NCBI GenBank assembly: GCA_031552405.1
Contig: JAVBMN010000013.1
Coordinates: 1-64,000, forward strand
Direction: 5' to 3'
DNA length: 64,000 nt
DNA from: UBA1794 sp031552405
GTDB taxonomy: Bacteria > Bacteroidota > Bacteroidia > Bacteroidales > Bacteroidaceae
Shown: piece after piece, positions 51,997 to 60,440 of the stretch
Position numbering within the stretch: the stretch's first letter is position 1
Layout of the letters: every line of letters begins with the position of its first letter
Program-made: the position numbers and the translations under genes
Notes under the pieces: generated by a model
Databases searched by the model: none
What the model saw: only the letters and a program-made list of their open reading frames with translations
Told to the model about the DNA's origin: nothing

Positions 51997-53052
51997 ATGA
52001 AATTGTCTCAATTTAAATTCAAATTACCGGAAAACAGGATCGCACAGTATCCTTCTTATTACCGGGATGAATGCAAACTCATGGTTGTACATCGTAAAAC
52101 CGGAGAGATAGAACATAAATTATTTAAGGATATCCTCCATTATTTTGATGACAAGGATATATTTGTGTTCAATGACACTAAAGTATTTCCTGCACGCCTG
52201 TATGGCAACAAAGAAAAGACGGGAGCACGTATCGAAGTATTCCTGCTCAGAGAACTGAATCAGGACATGCGCCTGTGGGATGTGCTTGTAGACCCCGCCC
52301 GGAAAATACGTATCGGAAATAAACTCTACTTTGGTGAAGATGATTCCATGGTAGCCGAAGTGATTGATAATACCACATCAAGAGGGCGTACGCTTCGCTT
52401 CCTATATGACGGCCCGCATGAAGAATTTAAAAAGTCACTCTATTCATTGGGAGAAACTCCACTTCCTCATGCCATTCTGGATCGTGCAGCAGAACCGGAA
52501 GATGCAGATCGTTTCCAAAGTATCTTTGCCCAAAATGAAGGAGCTGTCACCGCACCTACTGCAAGCCTCCATTTCAGTCGTGAACTGATGAAGCGTATGG
52601 AAATAAAAGGTCTTGAATTCTCTTTTATCACGATGCATGCCGGATTGGGAAATTTCCGCGATATCGACGTGGAAGACCTGACCAAGCATAAAATGGATTC
52701 GGAACAAATGATTGTGACGGATCAGGCAGTAGAAAATGTAAATAGAGCAAAAGACCGCGAAAGCCGTGTATGTGCCGTAGGTACTACTGTAATGCGCGCA
52801 CTGGAAAGTACTGTAAGTACTGACGGGCGCATCAAGCCCTATAATGGATGGACCAACAAGTTCATTTTCCCTCCGTATGAATTTACAGTAGCCAATGCCA
52901 TGATATCCAACTTCCATATGCCTCTGTCTACCCTTCTTATGATGGTAGCTGCCTTTGGAGGATATGATACCATAATGAACGCATATGAAATAGCCATAAA
53001 AGAAGAATATGCCTTCGGAACATATGGTGACGCAATGCTTATTGTTGATTAA
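51997..53052 (+). CDS. queA: S-adenosylmethionine:tRNA ribosyltransferase-isomerase QueA
   Basis: 351 aa, normal length. QueA transfers the ribosyl part of SAM to preQ1-modified tRNA to form epoxyqueuosine in the wobble position. Recognised by FKFKLPENRIAQYPSYYRDECKLMV at the start, NDTKVFPARLYGNKEKTGARIEVFLL, FITMHAGLGNFRDIDVEDL and the C-terminal ANAMISNFHMPLSTLLMMVAAF. It lies 36 bp after truB and 10 bp before folK, a tRNA-modification and cofactor cluster. Confidence 0.96.
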   Translation: MKLSQFKFKLPENRIAQYPSYYRDECKLMVVHRKTGEIEHKLFKDILHYFDDKDIFVFNDTKVFPARLYGNKEKTGARIEVFLLRELNQDMRLWDVLVDPARKIRIGNKLYFGEDDSMVAEVIDNTTSRGRTLRFLYDGPHEEFKKSLYSLGETPLPHAILDRAAEPEDADRFQSIFAQNEGAVTAPTASLHFSRELMKRMEIKGLEFSFITMHAGLGNFRDIDVEDLTKHKMDSEQMIVTDQAVENVNRAKDRESRVCAVGTTVMRALESTVSTDGRIKPYNGWTNKFIFPPYEFTVANAMISNFHMPLSTLLMMVAAFGGYDTIMNAYEIAIKEEYAFGTYGDAMLIVD

Positions 53053-53062
53053 AGAAAACAGA

Positions 53063-53488
53063 ATGGCCAAAGTATATTTGTCGCTCGGCACAAATTTAGG
53101 TGATAAGGAAAAAAATCTGGATACAGCTATCGCCCTGATTGATGAACGTATAGGAATCGTTGTCTTAAAGTCTTCCTATTACCTTACCGAGCCGTGGAAA
53201 ATGAAAACAAAGAATAAGTTTCTGAACGCTGCTCTTTGTATTCAAACGGATCTCAGTCCGTTGTCCCTGCTCTTTTCCCTGCAAAAAATAGAAAAAGACA
53301 TGGGCCGGGTTAAGACTCTTAAAAAAAACTCGTATGAAGATCGTCTCATTGATATTGATATTCTTATCTATGACAACGTCAAAATACAAACATACGAACT
53401 TACTATCCCACATCCACTCATGTGGGAAAGGCCATTTGTGCTTAAACCACTCGCCGAAATATATCCCCAATTATTAGATACTAAGTAA
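53063..53488 (+). CDS. folK: 6-hydroxymethyl-7,8-dihydropterin pyrophosphokinase FolK
   Basis: 141 aa from ATG 53063. A longer frame from 53009 would overlap queA and adds non-family sequence. It transfers pyrophosphate from ATP to the pterin in folate synthesis. The opening VYLSLGTNLGDKEKNL, the substrate loop ending in YEDRLIDIDILIYD with the metal-binding DID, and IPHPLMWERPFVLKPLAEI are the family motifs. It is somewhat short compared with stand-alone FolK proteins but has all blocks. metK follows after 19 bp. Confidence 0.93.
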   Translation: MAKVYLSLGTNLGDKEKNLDTAIALIDERIGIVVLKSSYYLTEPWKMKTKNKFLNAALCIQTDLSPLSLLFSLQKIEKDMGRVKTLKKNSYEDRLIDIDILIYDNVKIQTYELTIPHPLMWERPFVLKPLAEIYPQLLDTK

Positions 53489-53507
53489 AAACCCATTCAA
53501 TTTTAAA

Positions 53508-54767
53508 ATGGCCTATTTATTCACATCTGAATCGGTGTCAGAAGGACACCCCGACAAGGTAGCCGATCAAATATCGGATGCCATACTTGACGAACTGCTG
53601 GCATACGACCCCAGTTCGAAAGTAGCCTGCGAAACACTGGTAACCACCGGACAGGTGGTACTGGCTGGAGAAGTGAAATCAAATGCTTACGTGGATCTTC
53701 AAGAAATAGCCCGACGCGAAATCAAACGTATCGGTTATACAAAAGGAGAATACATGTTTGAAAGTAATTCATGTGGAGTATTCAGTGCTATCCACGAACA
53801 AAGTGCTGATATCAACCGTGGTGTAGAACGCGAAGATCCCATGAACCAAGGTGCCGGAGATCAAGGTATGATGTTTGGTTATGCTACCAATGAAACGGAT
53901 AATTACATGCCGCTTCCGCTTGATCTTTCTCATCGCATTCTTCAAATATTGGCTGATATACGTAGAGAAGGAAAACACATGACCTACCTGCGTCCCGATG
54001 CCAAAAGCCAGGTAACCATTGAATACAGCGACGAAGGAAAACCCGTTCGTATCGATACGATTGTGGTATCTACCCAGCATGACGAATTCATAGAGAATGA
54101 CGAGGAAATGCTTCGCCAGATCAAAAAAGATGTAATAGAAATCCTCATGCCCCGCGTAAAGGAAAGCATCGAACATGCAGAGGTACTATCACTCTTTAAT
54201 GATCATATCATCTACCATGTAAACCCCACCGGAAAGTTTGTCATCGGAGGTCCTCACGGAGATACAGGACTTACAGGGCGCAAAATTATCGTAGATACCT
54301 ACGGAGGAAAAGGAGCACATGGTGGAGGTGCATTCAGTGGAAAAGATCCTTCTAAAGTAGACCGAAGCGCTGCATACGCCGCACGCCATATTGCCAAAAA
54401 CATGGTAGCTGCAGGCGTAGCTGATGAGATGCTTGTACAACTCTCTTATGCCATTGGTGTAGCTGAACCTATTAATATATATGTTAACACGTATGGCCGT
54501 AGCAATGTACGCATGAGCGATGGGGAAATAGCTTGCAAAATAGCAGAAACCTTCGACTTACGCCCCAAAGCTATTGAAGAGCGCCTAAAATTGCGCTATC
54601 CTATTTATACTGAAACAGCTTCTTACGGTCACATGGGACGTACACCTCAGGTGATAACCAAGAGGTTTGAATCTAAATACCAGGAAACCAAAGAGATTAC
54701 TGTAGAACTCTTTACCTGGGAAAAGCTGGATTATGTAGAAACAATCCGTACAGCCTTCTCTTTATAA
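53508..54767 (+). CDS. metK: S-adenosylmethionine synthetase MetK
   Basis: 419 aa. Makes SAM from methionine and ATP. Signature blocks: SEGHPDKVADQISDAILD near residue 10, GAGDQGMMFGYATNE near 115, the glycine-rich GGKGAHGGGAFSGKDPSKVDRSAAY near 265, and a C-terminal DLRPKAIEERLKL. SAM is the substrate of QueA encoded two genes upstream and of the methyltransferases elsewhere. No SAM riboswitch is visible upstream; the gene starts 19 bp after folK. Confidence 0.97.
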   Translation: MAYLFTSESVSEGHPDKVADQISDAILDELLAYDPSSKVACETLVTTGQVVLAGEVKSNAYVDLQEIARREIKRIGYTKGEYMFESNSCGVFSAIHEQSADINRGVEREDPMNQGAGDQGMMFGYATNETDNYMPLPLDLSHRILQILADIRREGKHMTYLRPDAKSQVTIEYSDEGKPVRIDTIVVSTQHDEFIENDEEMLRQIKKDVIEILMPRVKESIEHAEVLSLFNDHIIYHVNPTGKFVIGGPHGDTGLTGRKIIVDTYGGKGAHGGGAFSGKDPSKVDRSAAYAARHIAKNMVAAGVADEMLVQLSYAIGVAEPINIYVNTYGRSNVRMSDGEIACKIAETFDLRPKAIEERLKLRYPIYTETASYGHMGRTPQVITKRFESKYQETKEITVELFTWEKLDYVETIRTAFSL

Positions 54768-54781
54768 ATACGTAGTTTCCG

Positions 54782-55375
54782 TTGAAAGAAAAGCAAACAA
54801 AATACATTTGTATCTATGCCGCATCAAGTACTCAAATTGATGCGGCATACTTTCAGGCTGCTGCTGAAACCGGCAAACTCTTGGCACAACATGGTTACGG
54901 TATCATAAATGGAGCAGGAAATACAGGCCTCATGGAGGCTGTATCCAATGGCGCATTACAAGAAGAAGGAAGCGTAACAGGTATTATTCCTCACTTCATG
55001 GTACAAAATAATTGGCATCACAAAGGACTTACCCAGCTCATTGAAGTAGAAACCATGCACCAAAGGAAACAATTAATGGCCGAGAAAAGCGAAGGAGCCA
55101 TTGCTCTTCCAGGGGGATACGGCACATTGGAAGAAATACTGGAAATCATTACCTGGAAACAACTTAAGCTTTATACAAAACCTATTATTATCCTAAATAT
55201 AAATGGCTTTTATGATCATCTGCTTCTTCAACTACAACACGCAGCAAAAGAACACTTTATCAAAGAAGAACATATAAACCTGTACCAAGTTGCCCACACC
55301 CCCCAGGAAATCATATCCCTTCTTGAAAAGGTATATCCCAATGGGGCTTGTTTAAGTAAATCCATCATACTATGA
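54782..55375 (+). CDS. LOG-family / TIGR00730 Rossmann-fold protein
   Basis: 197 aa. Motifs GAGNTGLMEAVSNGAL near residue 40 and PGGYGTLEEILEIITWKQL near 100 define the LOG (lysine-decarboxylase-like) family, several members of which cleave cytokinin-type nucleotides or related nucleoside 5'-monophosphates. The bacterial substrate is uncertain. A TTG at 54782 is the only usable start: an in-frame TAG lies at 54773-54775 and the next Met is inside the GAG motif. The last four bases overlap the following gene (ATGA), indicating coupling. Confidence 0.88.
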   Translation: MKEKQTKYICIYAASSTQIDAAYFQAAAETGKLLAQHGYGIINGAGNTGLMEAVSNGALQEEGSVTGIIPHFMVQNNWHHKGLTQLIEVETMHQRKQLMAEKSEGAIALPGGYGTLEEILEIITWKQLKLYTKPIIILNINGFYDHLLLQLQHAAKEHFIKEEHINLYQVAHTPQEIISLLEKVYPNGACLSKSIIL

Positions 55376-56073
55376 ATTCGCATCCTATTCCATACCTTAT
55401 GATGAATGACACATGGATAGGATTAATAAGTATCCTTTGTTTTATTACCACCTGTTTTATAATGACGAAAGGAAAACGTCATTTTTTCCAATTGGTAAAA
55501 GAATTGTTTAATTCACGTAGTTCACAGAGTTATACCATTACACAAACCACATCCGAAGATTTCCGCTTCTATTTCCTGTTTGAAGTACAGGCTTGCTTAT
55601 TTATTGCTATTCTCTTTTTCTCATACACCTCATTAAATGGACAAATGAATCTGAAAAATGAATATCAATCACTTGTCTATTTAGGTGTATTTACCGTAAT
55701 CTTATTTATAGGTACTCTATTAAAAATAATCATATATCGTTTAATAGGTTGGGTCTTCTTTGATAAATCAGTAATAAATAGCTGTATTAAATATTATTTT
55801 GTCACTGATATCCTTACCGGACTTGTTTTTTTCCCTTTATTATTGCTAATTGTATATGCTAATATACCTAGCGATATATACCTGCCTATCACTCTAATTT
55901 TATTTATTTTAATAAAATTGCTGCTAATTTTCAAGGCTCTTACACTATTTTTTCTTAATCCCTATACTAAAATCTATTTTATTGCGTACCTTTGTGCCCT
56001 CGAACTGATTCTTTTAGTTTTAATTATAAAAGGATTGTTTGAAGCTAATGACTTTTTGCAATTAAATTATTAA
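55372..56073 (+). CDS. DUF4271 integral membrane protein
   Basis: 233 aa, mostly hydrophobic, with about seven membrane helices (for example YLFEVQ..LFIAILFFSYTSL near 60-85 and LPITLILFILIKLLLIF near 165-185). Matches by context and composition the DUF4271 family, which in Bacteroidota sits beside hemD, as here. AT-rich codon use compared with the gene before. Function unknown. Starts within the stop region of the LOG-family gene and ends 4 bp before hemD. Confidence 0.8.
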   Translation: MNSHPIPYLMMNDTWIGLISILCFITTCFIMTKGKRHFFQLVKELFNSRSSQSYTITQTTSEDFRFYFLFEVQACLFIAILFFSYTSLNGQMNLKNEYQSLVYLGVFTVILFIGTLLKIIIYRLIGWVFFDKSVINSCIKYYFVTDILTGLVFFPLLLLIVYANIPSDIYLPITLILFILIKLLLIFKALTLFFLNPYTKIYFIAYLCALELILLVLIIKGLFEANDFLQLNY

Positions 56074-56077
56074 GATT

Positions 56078-56830
56078 GTGAGCATAAAGAAAGTTTTAAT
56101 TTCTCAGCCGAAGCCTTCTTCTGAGAAATCTCCGTATTATGACATTGCAAGCAAATACGGTATTGATATTGATTTTAGACCTTTTATTAAGGTAGAAGCT
56201 CTTTCTTCAAAAGAATTCAGACTACAAAAAGTTTCTATCTTAGACCACACAGCGGTTGTTTTTACTTCACGACATGCCATTGATAATTTCTTCAATCTAT
56301 GTGAAGAAATACGGGTAACAATCCCAGAAACCATGAAGTATTTCTGTATCTCTGAAACAGTTGCCTTATACATTCAGAAATACGTGCAATATCGCAAACG
56401 GAAGATCTTTTTTGGTGCCAGCGGAAAATTTGAAGACCTCAAAACCATTATCTTGAAACATGCCAAGGAGAAATACTTTACTCCTATGAGCGATGCGCAC
56501 ACTGATGAAGTAAGTGATTTTATGGAAAATCATAAGATCATCCATTCTGAAGCTGTAATGTATCGCACAGTAAGCAATGACTTCAAAGAAGACGAGCCTT
56601 TTGACTATGACATGCTTGTATTCTTTACCCCCTCAGGAATCGCTTCTTTGCTGAAAAACTTCCCTCATTTTGAGCAAAAAGACATCAAAATAGGCTGTTT
56701 TGGCCCATTAACAGCTAAGGCTGTGCAAGAAGCCGGACTACGTTTGGATATGGAAGCACCTACTCCCGAAGCACCCTCTATTACTGCTGCATTGGAGCAA
56801 TTTATTAAAAAGACCAATAAAACGAAATAG
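56078..56830 (+). CDS. hemD: Uroporphyrinogen-III synthase HemD
   Basis: 250 aa starting with GTG at 56078. It closes and inverts ring D of hydroxymethylbilane to give uroporphyrinogen III. HemD is poorly conserved in sequence; recognised here by the two-lobe layout with VLISQPKPSSEKSPYYDIASKYG at the start, FTSRHAIDNFF near 68, VFFTPSGIASLLKNFP near 190 and GCFGPLTAKAVQEAGLRLD near 210. The GTG start is needed since TAA of the preceding gene is at 56071 and no ATG lies near. A stable hairpin follows the stop. Confidence 0.87.
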   Translation: MSIKKVLISQPKPSSEKSPYYDIASKYGIDIDFRPFIKVEALSSKEFRLQKVSILDHTAVVFTSRHAIDNFFNLCEEIRVTIPETMKYFCISETVALYIQKYVQYRKRKIFFGASGKFEDLKTIILKHAKEKYFTPMSDAHTDEVSDFMENHKIIHSEAVMYRTVSNDFKEDEPFDYDMLVFFTPSGIASLLKNFPHFEQKDIKIGCFGPLTAKAVQEAGLRLDMEAPTPEAPSITAALEQFIKKTNKTK

Positions 56831-56851
56831 TATATCCGTTTTATAACTCAT

Positions 56852-56899
56852 AAAAATCCCCTTTGCCAGTACCATCCGTAAAATGGCAAGGGGGATTTT
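56852..56899 (+). terminator. Terminator-like hairpin between hemD and rnpA
   Basis: AAAATCCCCTTTGCCA pairs with TGGCAAGGGGGATTTTA across a loop of about 16 nt (arms about 56853-56868 and 56884-56900). Followed by TTTACTTTG. It would separate rnpA-yidD from the upstream run. Confidence 0.85.
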
Positions 56900-56918
56900 A
56901 CTTTGAAAAATAGATAAA

Positions 56919-57404
56919 ATGAATGCGGAGAAAATTATTCTTCAAGACAAAGAAACGCCAACTCTTTCTTCTGCAGCACAATTAAATCTGCCGAAGAAGG
57001 AACGCATTTGCAAGAAGAAGATCATCGACATCCTGTTCAGCAAAACTTCTCCTTCCTTTTCCCAATATCCCATACGGATTGTATATAATGTCTTATCTGA
57101 GGAAGAGGAAACATTACAATCCGAACCTGTCACTATTTTATTCAGCGTTTCCAAAAGACATTTCAAACGTGCAGTAAAGCGTAATCGCGTAAAACGACAA
57201 TTACGCGAAGCCTACCGCCATAACAAAGCAACACTTATAGAAGTATGCCAACAGAAAGAAATAAAGCTTTCTGTGGCCTTTCTGTGGCTTTCTGCCGAGA
57301 TATGGGATACTGAAAAGATTGCATCTAAGATGCAACAAATCATTTGCCGATTGATCAATGAACTATCGCCCAGAGAACACACATTAAACGACACGTCTGA
57401 ATAA
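56919..57404 (+). CDS. rnpA: Ribonuclease P protein component RnpA
   Basis: 161 aa. The RNR signature FKRAVKRNRVKRQLREAYR near residue 82 binds the RNase P RNA; VTILFSVSKRHFK precedes it. RnpA helps process tRNA 5' ends, and its partner RNA gene is not in the window. About 30 residues before the usual KKERICKKKIIDILF opening form a non-conserved N-terminal extension; a shorter form has no good start, so 56919 is kept. yidD follows after 5 bp, a standard pairing. Confidence 0.93.
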   Translation: MNAEKIILQDKETPTLSSAAQLNLPKKERICKKKIIDILFSKTSPSFSQYPIRIVYNVLSEEEETLQSEPVTILFSVSKRHFKRAVKRNRVKRQLREAYRHNKATLIEVCQQKEIKLSVAFLWLSAEIWDTEKIASKMQQIICRLINELSPREHTLNDTSE

Positions 57405-57409
57405 AGAAA

Positions 57410-57643
57410 ATGGGAACAGTGATACGTAAATTCTTCATATGGGTACTGCTGTTGCCAATACATTTCTACCGGTATTGTATTTCGCCGCATACTTCACCTT
57501 CATGCCGATTTAGTCCCACCTGCTCCCAATACGCTATCGAAGCCATTCAGAAACACGGTCCTTTGCGGGGCCTGTATCTTGCCGTACGCCGTATTTTACG
57601 ATGCCATCCTTGGGGAGGATCAGGATACGATCCTGTACCCTGA
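57410..57643 (+). CDS. yidD: Membrane protein insertion efficiency factor YidD
   Basis: 77 aa. The conserved CRFSPTCSQYAIEAIQKHGPLRGLYLAVRRILRCHPW block with its cysteines and the C-terminal GGSGYDPVP define YidD, a small membrane-associated protein that aids insertion by YidC. It follows rnpA by 5 bp as in many bacteria. The gene for YidC is not adjacent. It is convergent with nadA. Confidence 0.95.
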   Translation: MGTVIRKFFIWVLLLPIHFYRYCISPHTSPSCRFSPTCSQYAIEAIQKHGPLRGLYLAVRRILRCHPWGGSGYDPVP

Positions 57644-57666
57644 TTTTATACAATGCCATACTATTA

Positions 57667-58617
57667 TTAAAGGCCTAATTGGGCTGATATTTCAAGCATG
57701 CGCTCAATAGGCTTCAACGCCTGTGCTGCAATTTTGAGATCTACTTCTATTTCCGGCGATTCATTCAAAAGGCAGTTATACAGCTTTTCAATTGTATTCA
57801 AGCGCATAAAGCTGCATTCATTACAGCCACAGGTACTGTCATCAGGAGGAGCAGGGATAAAAGACTGTCTTGGACATTGCTTTTGCATCTCGTGCAAAAT
57901 ACCACTCTCCGTAGCTACAATAAACTCTTTTATCTCTGGATGGCCAATAGCGTATTTCAGCAATGCAGCGGTAGAACCTACCATATCCGCCAGTTTTATC
58001 ACAGCGTTTTTACATTCGGGATGAGCCAACACAATAGCATTCGGATGCTGACGCTTCAACTCTACAATTTTCTCTACTGAAAATTGTTCATGTACATGAC
58101 AGGCACCGTCCCACAAAAGCATGTTACGGCCAGTAATAGAATTGATATATCCGCCCAGATTACGATCAGGCCCGAAGATGATCTTTTCTTCTTTCGGAAG
58201 GCTTTCCACTATTTGTTTTGCATTGGTAGAAGTGACTACAATATCTGTGCACGCCTTCACACCTGCAGTAGTGTTCACATACGAAATAACCGTATATCCG
58301 GGATGCGCTTTTACGAAGTTTCCAAATTCCTCTGCCGGACAGCTATCTGCCAGACTACAACCAGCAGCCATATCGGGCACCAGTACCTTCTTTTGAGGGC
58401 ACAGAATCTTTGCAGTTTCCCCCATAAAGTGTACTCCACACATTACAATGATATCAGCCGTGGTTTTTGCAGCCCACTGAGCCAAGGCAAGACTGTCACC
58501 TACAAAATCAGCAATGTCCTGTATATCTCCTGTCTGGTAATAGTGAGCCAGGATTACGGCATTCTTTTCTTTTCGCAGCCGATTTATTTCTTTAATGAAT
58601 TCTTCTTTTGTCATCAT
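57667..58617 (-). CDS. nadA: Quinolinate synthase NadA
   Basis: 316 aa. Condenses iminoaspartate with dihydroxyacetone phosphate to quinolinate in NAD synthesis, using a 4Fe-4S cluster. The expected cysteines are in VMCGVHFMGETAKIL near residue 57, GACHVHEQF (about 170) and CGCNECSFMRLN near 259; repeated NYxT/VTSTNA and HPECK blocks match the three-domain NadA fold. nadB and nadC are not nearby. A long untranslated region precedes it, with a candidate promoter about 280 bp upstream. Confidence 0.95.
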   Translation of the reverse strand: MMTKEEFIKEINRLRKEKNAVILAHYYQTGDIQDIADFVGDSLALAQWAAKTTADIIVMCGVHFMGETAKILCPQKKVLVPDMAAGCSLADSCPAEEFGNFVKAHPGYTVISYVNTTAGVKACTDIVVTSTNAKQIVESLPKEEKIIFGPDRNLGGYINSITGRNMLLWDGACHVHEQFSVEKIVELKRQHPNAIVLAHPECKNAVIKLADMVGSTAALLKYAIGHPEIKEFIVATESGILHEMQKQCPRQSFIPAPPDDSTCGCNECSFMRLNTIEKLYNCLLNESPEIEVDLKIAAQALKPIERMLEISAQLGL

Positions 58618-59148
58618 ACTATATATTCTTCTTTTCTATATAAACGTTATCAACACCTTATATTTATTATATTTTTTTTCCTTCTCTTTTTACTTTCCCC
58701 TACCGAAGCAAAGAAAACAACGTGATGATAATGATAGCCTGTTGATACTGTTAATACTCAAATTTACTTTTATTTGCACAGTAAGTTATTACTATTGGAT
58801 ATCTGGTTATTCATAAGTAATGAACAATCAATATAACCTCTTGTTTGTTGTAAATGAGTTAGATAACATTATTTATGAACACCTTGTTTATAAGTGCAAA
58901 GTTAGTAAGTTTAATTCGTTTTGAATCAATATAAGTGCTAAAAAGTATGTGTGTAAAGGCGTATTATTTTTATGCTAACTTTTTTGGAGAGTTTATATCT
59001 GGCTTGGTATATGGAAAAGATATGAGAGATGCAAGGATGAGGTTCCAAAAGTTATAAGAAGTTATGAATCGTTTTCAACAGCTTACGAACAACTGTAAAT
59101 AAAGAACTTTAGTATCTTTGCATCTCTTTCACGGATAAAAGGAATAAT
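58618..59148. other. AT-rich divergent gap between nadA and the TrmH-family gene
   Basis: No gene is seen in these 531 bases. For nadA (minus) there are two TAnnTTTG boxes, TAACTTTG at 58897-58904 with a TTG about 22 bp further upstream, and TAAATTTG at 58759-58766; the first leaves a leader of about 270 nt. For the plus-strand gene, TATCTTTG lies at 59113-59120. No recognised riboswitch or RNA gene. Confidence 0.5.
59113..59120 (+). promoter_or_regulatory. -7 element before the TrmH-family gene
   Basis: TATCTTTG followed by CATC, 28 bp before ATG 59149; perfect TAnnTTTG match. Confidence 0.6.
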
Positions 59149-59691
59149 ATGCGTAAATTGAATATCACCGAATTGTGCCGAATCAGCAATGAAGAGTTTA
59201 AGGAGGCTGAAAAGATACCATTAATAGTCGTACTGGATGAAGTTCGAAGCATGAATAATATAGGTTCAGTATTTCGTACGGCAGATGCATTTCGTATAGA
59301 ATCAATCTATCTTTGCGGTATTACCGCCACTCCTCCTCATCCGGATATACACAAGACCGCATTGGGTGCCGAAGAAAGTATGAATTGGCAGTATTTTATA
59401 AATACGACAGATGCAGTACAAGCGCTGCGCGAAGCAGGTTATGTACTATATTCTGTGGAACAGGCAGAGGGCAGTATTTTTTTGCAGGATGTAGAATTGG
59501 ATAAGAACCAAAAATACGCTGTAATATTCGGTAATGAAGTAAAAGGGGTAAAGCAGGAGGTGATAGATCTTTGCGATGGATGTATAGAGATCCCGCAGTA
59601 TGGCACCAAACACTCATTGAATGTATCGGTCACAGCCGGTATTGTAATGTGGGAGCTGTTTAAGAAATTAGAGTTGGTTGTTTTCCACTAA
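59149..59691 (+). CDS. TrmH/SpoU-family RNA methyltransferase
   Basis: 180 aa SPOUT-fold enzyme without the extra N-terminal RNA-binding domain. Motif 1 is VLDEVRSMNNIGSVFRTADAF near residue 28, motif 2 YAVIFGNEVKGVKQEV near 125, motif 3 IEIPQYGTKHSLNVSVTAGIVMWE near 155; the conserved Asn, Arg, Glu and Ser are present. It 2'-O-methylates a tRNA or rRNA nucleotide; the target is not evident. Its 3' end overlaps the oppositely oriented DUF4294 gene by 24 bp. Confidence 0.92.
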   Translation: MRKLNITELCRISNEEFKEAEKIPLIVVLDEVRSMNNIGSVFRTADAFRIESIYLCGITATPPHPDIHKTALGAEESMNWQYFINTTDAVQALREAGYVLYSVEQAEGSIFLQDVELDKNQKYAVIFGNEVKGVKQEVIDLCDGCIEIPQYGTKHSLNVSVTAGIVMWELFKKLELVVFH

Positions 59692-60267
59692 AGTGATCAC
59701 CCTTTCCGTTAGTTTATCTTCTTTGTCTTTATCATATTTTTTCTTAAGGCTGGCTCCAAAACCAGCGGCAAAGACTTGGTAAAGATTCGCATTCAGACTA
59801 CCTACAAAGGCTCTTATCAGCTCATAAGAAGAAGAGTTGCTTTGGCGGTCTATCATCTTTATTAATAATTTTCCCTGGGTAAATGAAAGCTGTTTCAATA
59901 CGGGTTTATATTGAGCCATAAGTCCGGCTTCTACCTTTTTAATATGGGCTTTCCGTTCTTTTTGGGGCAGGGTATTTAAGTATTCATAAGTTTCGATAAC
60001 CGTATTTTGGATTGTAATAGCCAAGGGATACACTTTCTTTACGTTATGTATAAGGCGCATATATTCCTGCCACTCCTTGTTATTCTTAAATTTCAGGGGA
60101 GGATAGATGAATACTTCCCTAAATTGAAACAAAGGAATAGTATCTCCTTCATATACGCACAGTTCTATATGTGTATAAAAGGATCGTTTGTAAGCATAGC
60201 TGCTGCTTTGCGCTTTGGCTGCATACATGCTGCATACAAAAATCAAACAACAGATAAATCGAATCAT
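59668..60267 (-). CDS. DUF4294 exported protein
   Basis: 199 aa with signal peptide MIRFICCLIFVCSMYAAKAQ. The body contains GDTIPLFQFREVFIYPP, VKKVYPLAITI, a helical segment around LNTLPQKERKAHIKKVE and GKLLIKMIDRQSNSSSYELIRAFVGSLNANLYQ, characteristic of DUF4294. Function unknown; Bacteroidota-specific and probably periplasmic. Its 3' end overlaps the TrmH-family gene by 24 bp. A -7 box (TACTTTTG, 60294-60301) lies 26 bp upstream. Confidence 0.88.
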   Translation of the reverse strand: MIRFICCLIFVCSMYAAKAQSSSYAYKRSFYTHIELCVYEGDTIPLFQFREVFIYPPLKFKNNKEWQEYMRLIHNVKKVYPLAITIQNTVIETYEYLNTLPQKERKAHIKKVEAGLMAQYKPVLKQLSFTQGKLLIKMIDRQSNSSSYELIRAFVGSLNANLYQVFAAGFGASLKKKYDKDKEDKLTERVITLVENNQL

Positions 60268-60293
60268 ATTCTCTTCCTTTTCTATATAACGAA

Positions 60294-60301
60294 CAAAAGT
60301 A
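60294..60301 (-). promoter_or_regulatory. -7 element of the DUF4294 gene
   Basis: TACTTTTG on the minus strand, 26 bp before the start; TAnnTTTG match, no clear -33. Confidence 0.5.
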
Positions 60302-60354
60302 GTGCTAATCTTATGAAGTAGGTTGTTTTTTAAGTAGAAAATTATTAATTAGGC

Positions 60355-60385
60355 TTTGTGTTCCCATATTTTTAACTTAGCTTTG
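60355..60385 (+). promoter_or_regulatory. Full consensus promoter of the 273-aa barrel gene
   Basis: TTTG at 60355-60358, 19-bp spacer, TAGCTTTG at 60378-60385: textbook Bacteroidota -33/-7. The ATG is 55 bp downstream. Confidence 0.8.
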
Positions 60386-60440
60386 CGTTGTCTTATGTGT
60401 TTTTACACGTGGGATAGTTGAACCTTATTCTTTTACGAAA

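Noticed and set aside
53489..53507. SAM riboswitch before metK
   Set aside because: Only 19 bp separate folK and metK, too short for any known SAM riboswitch.
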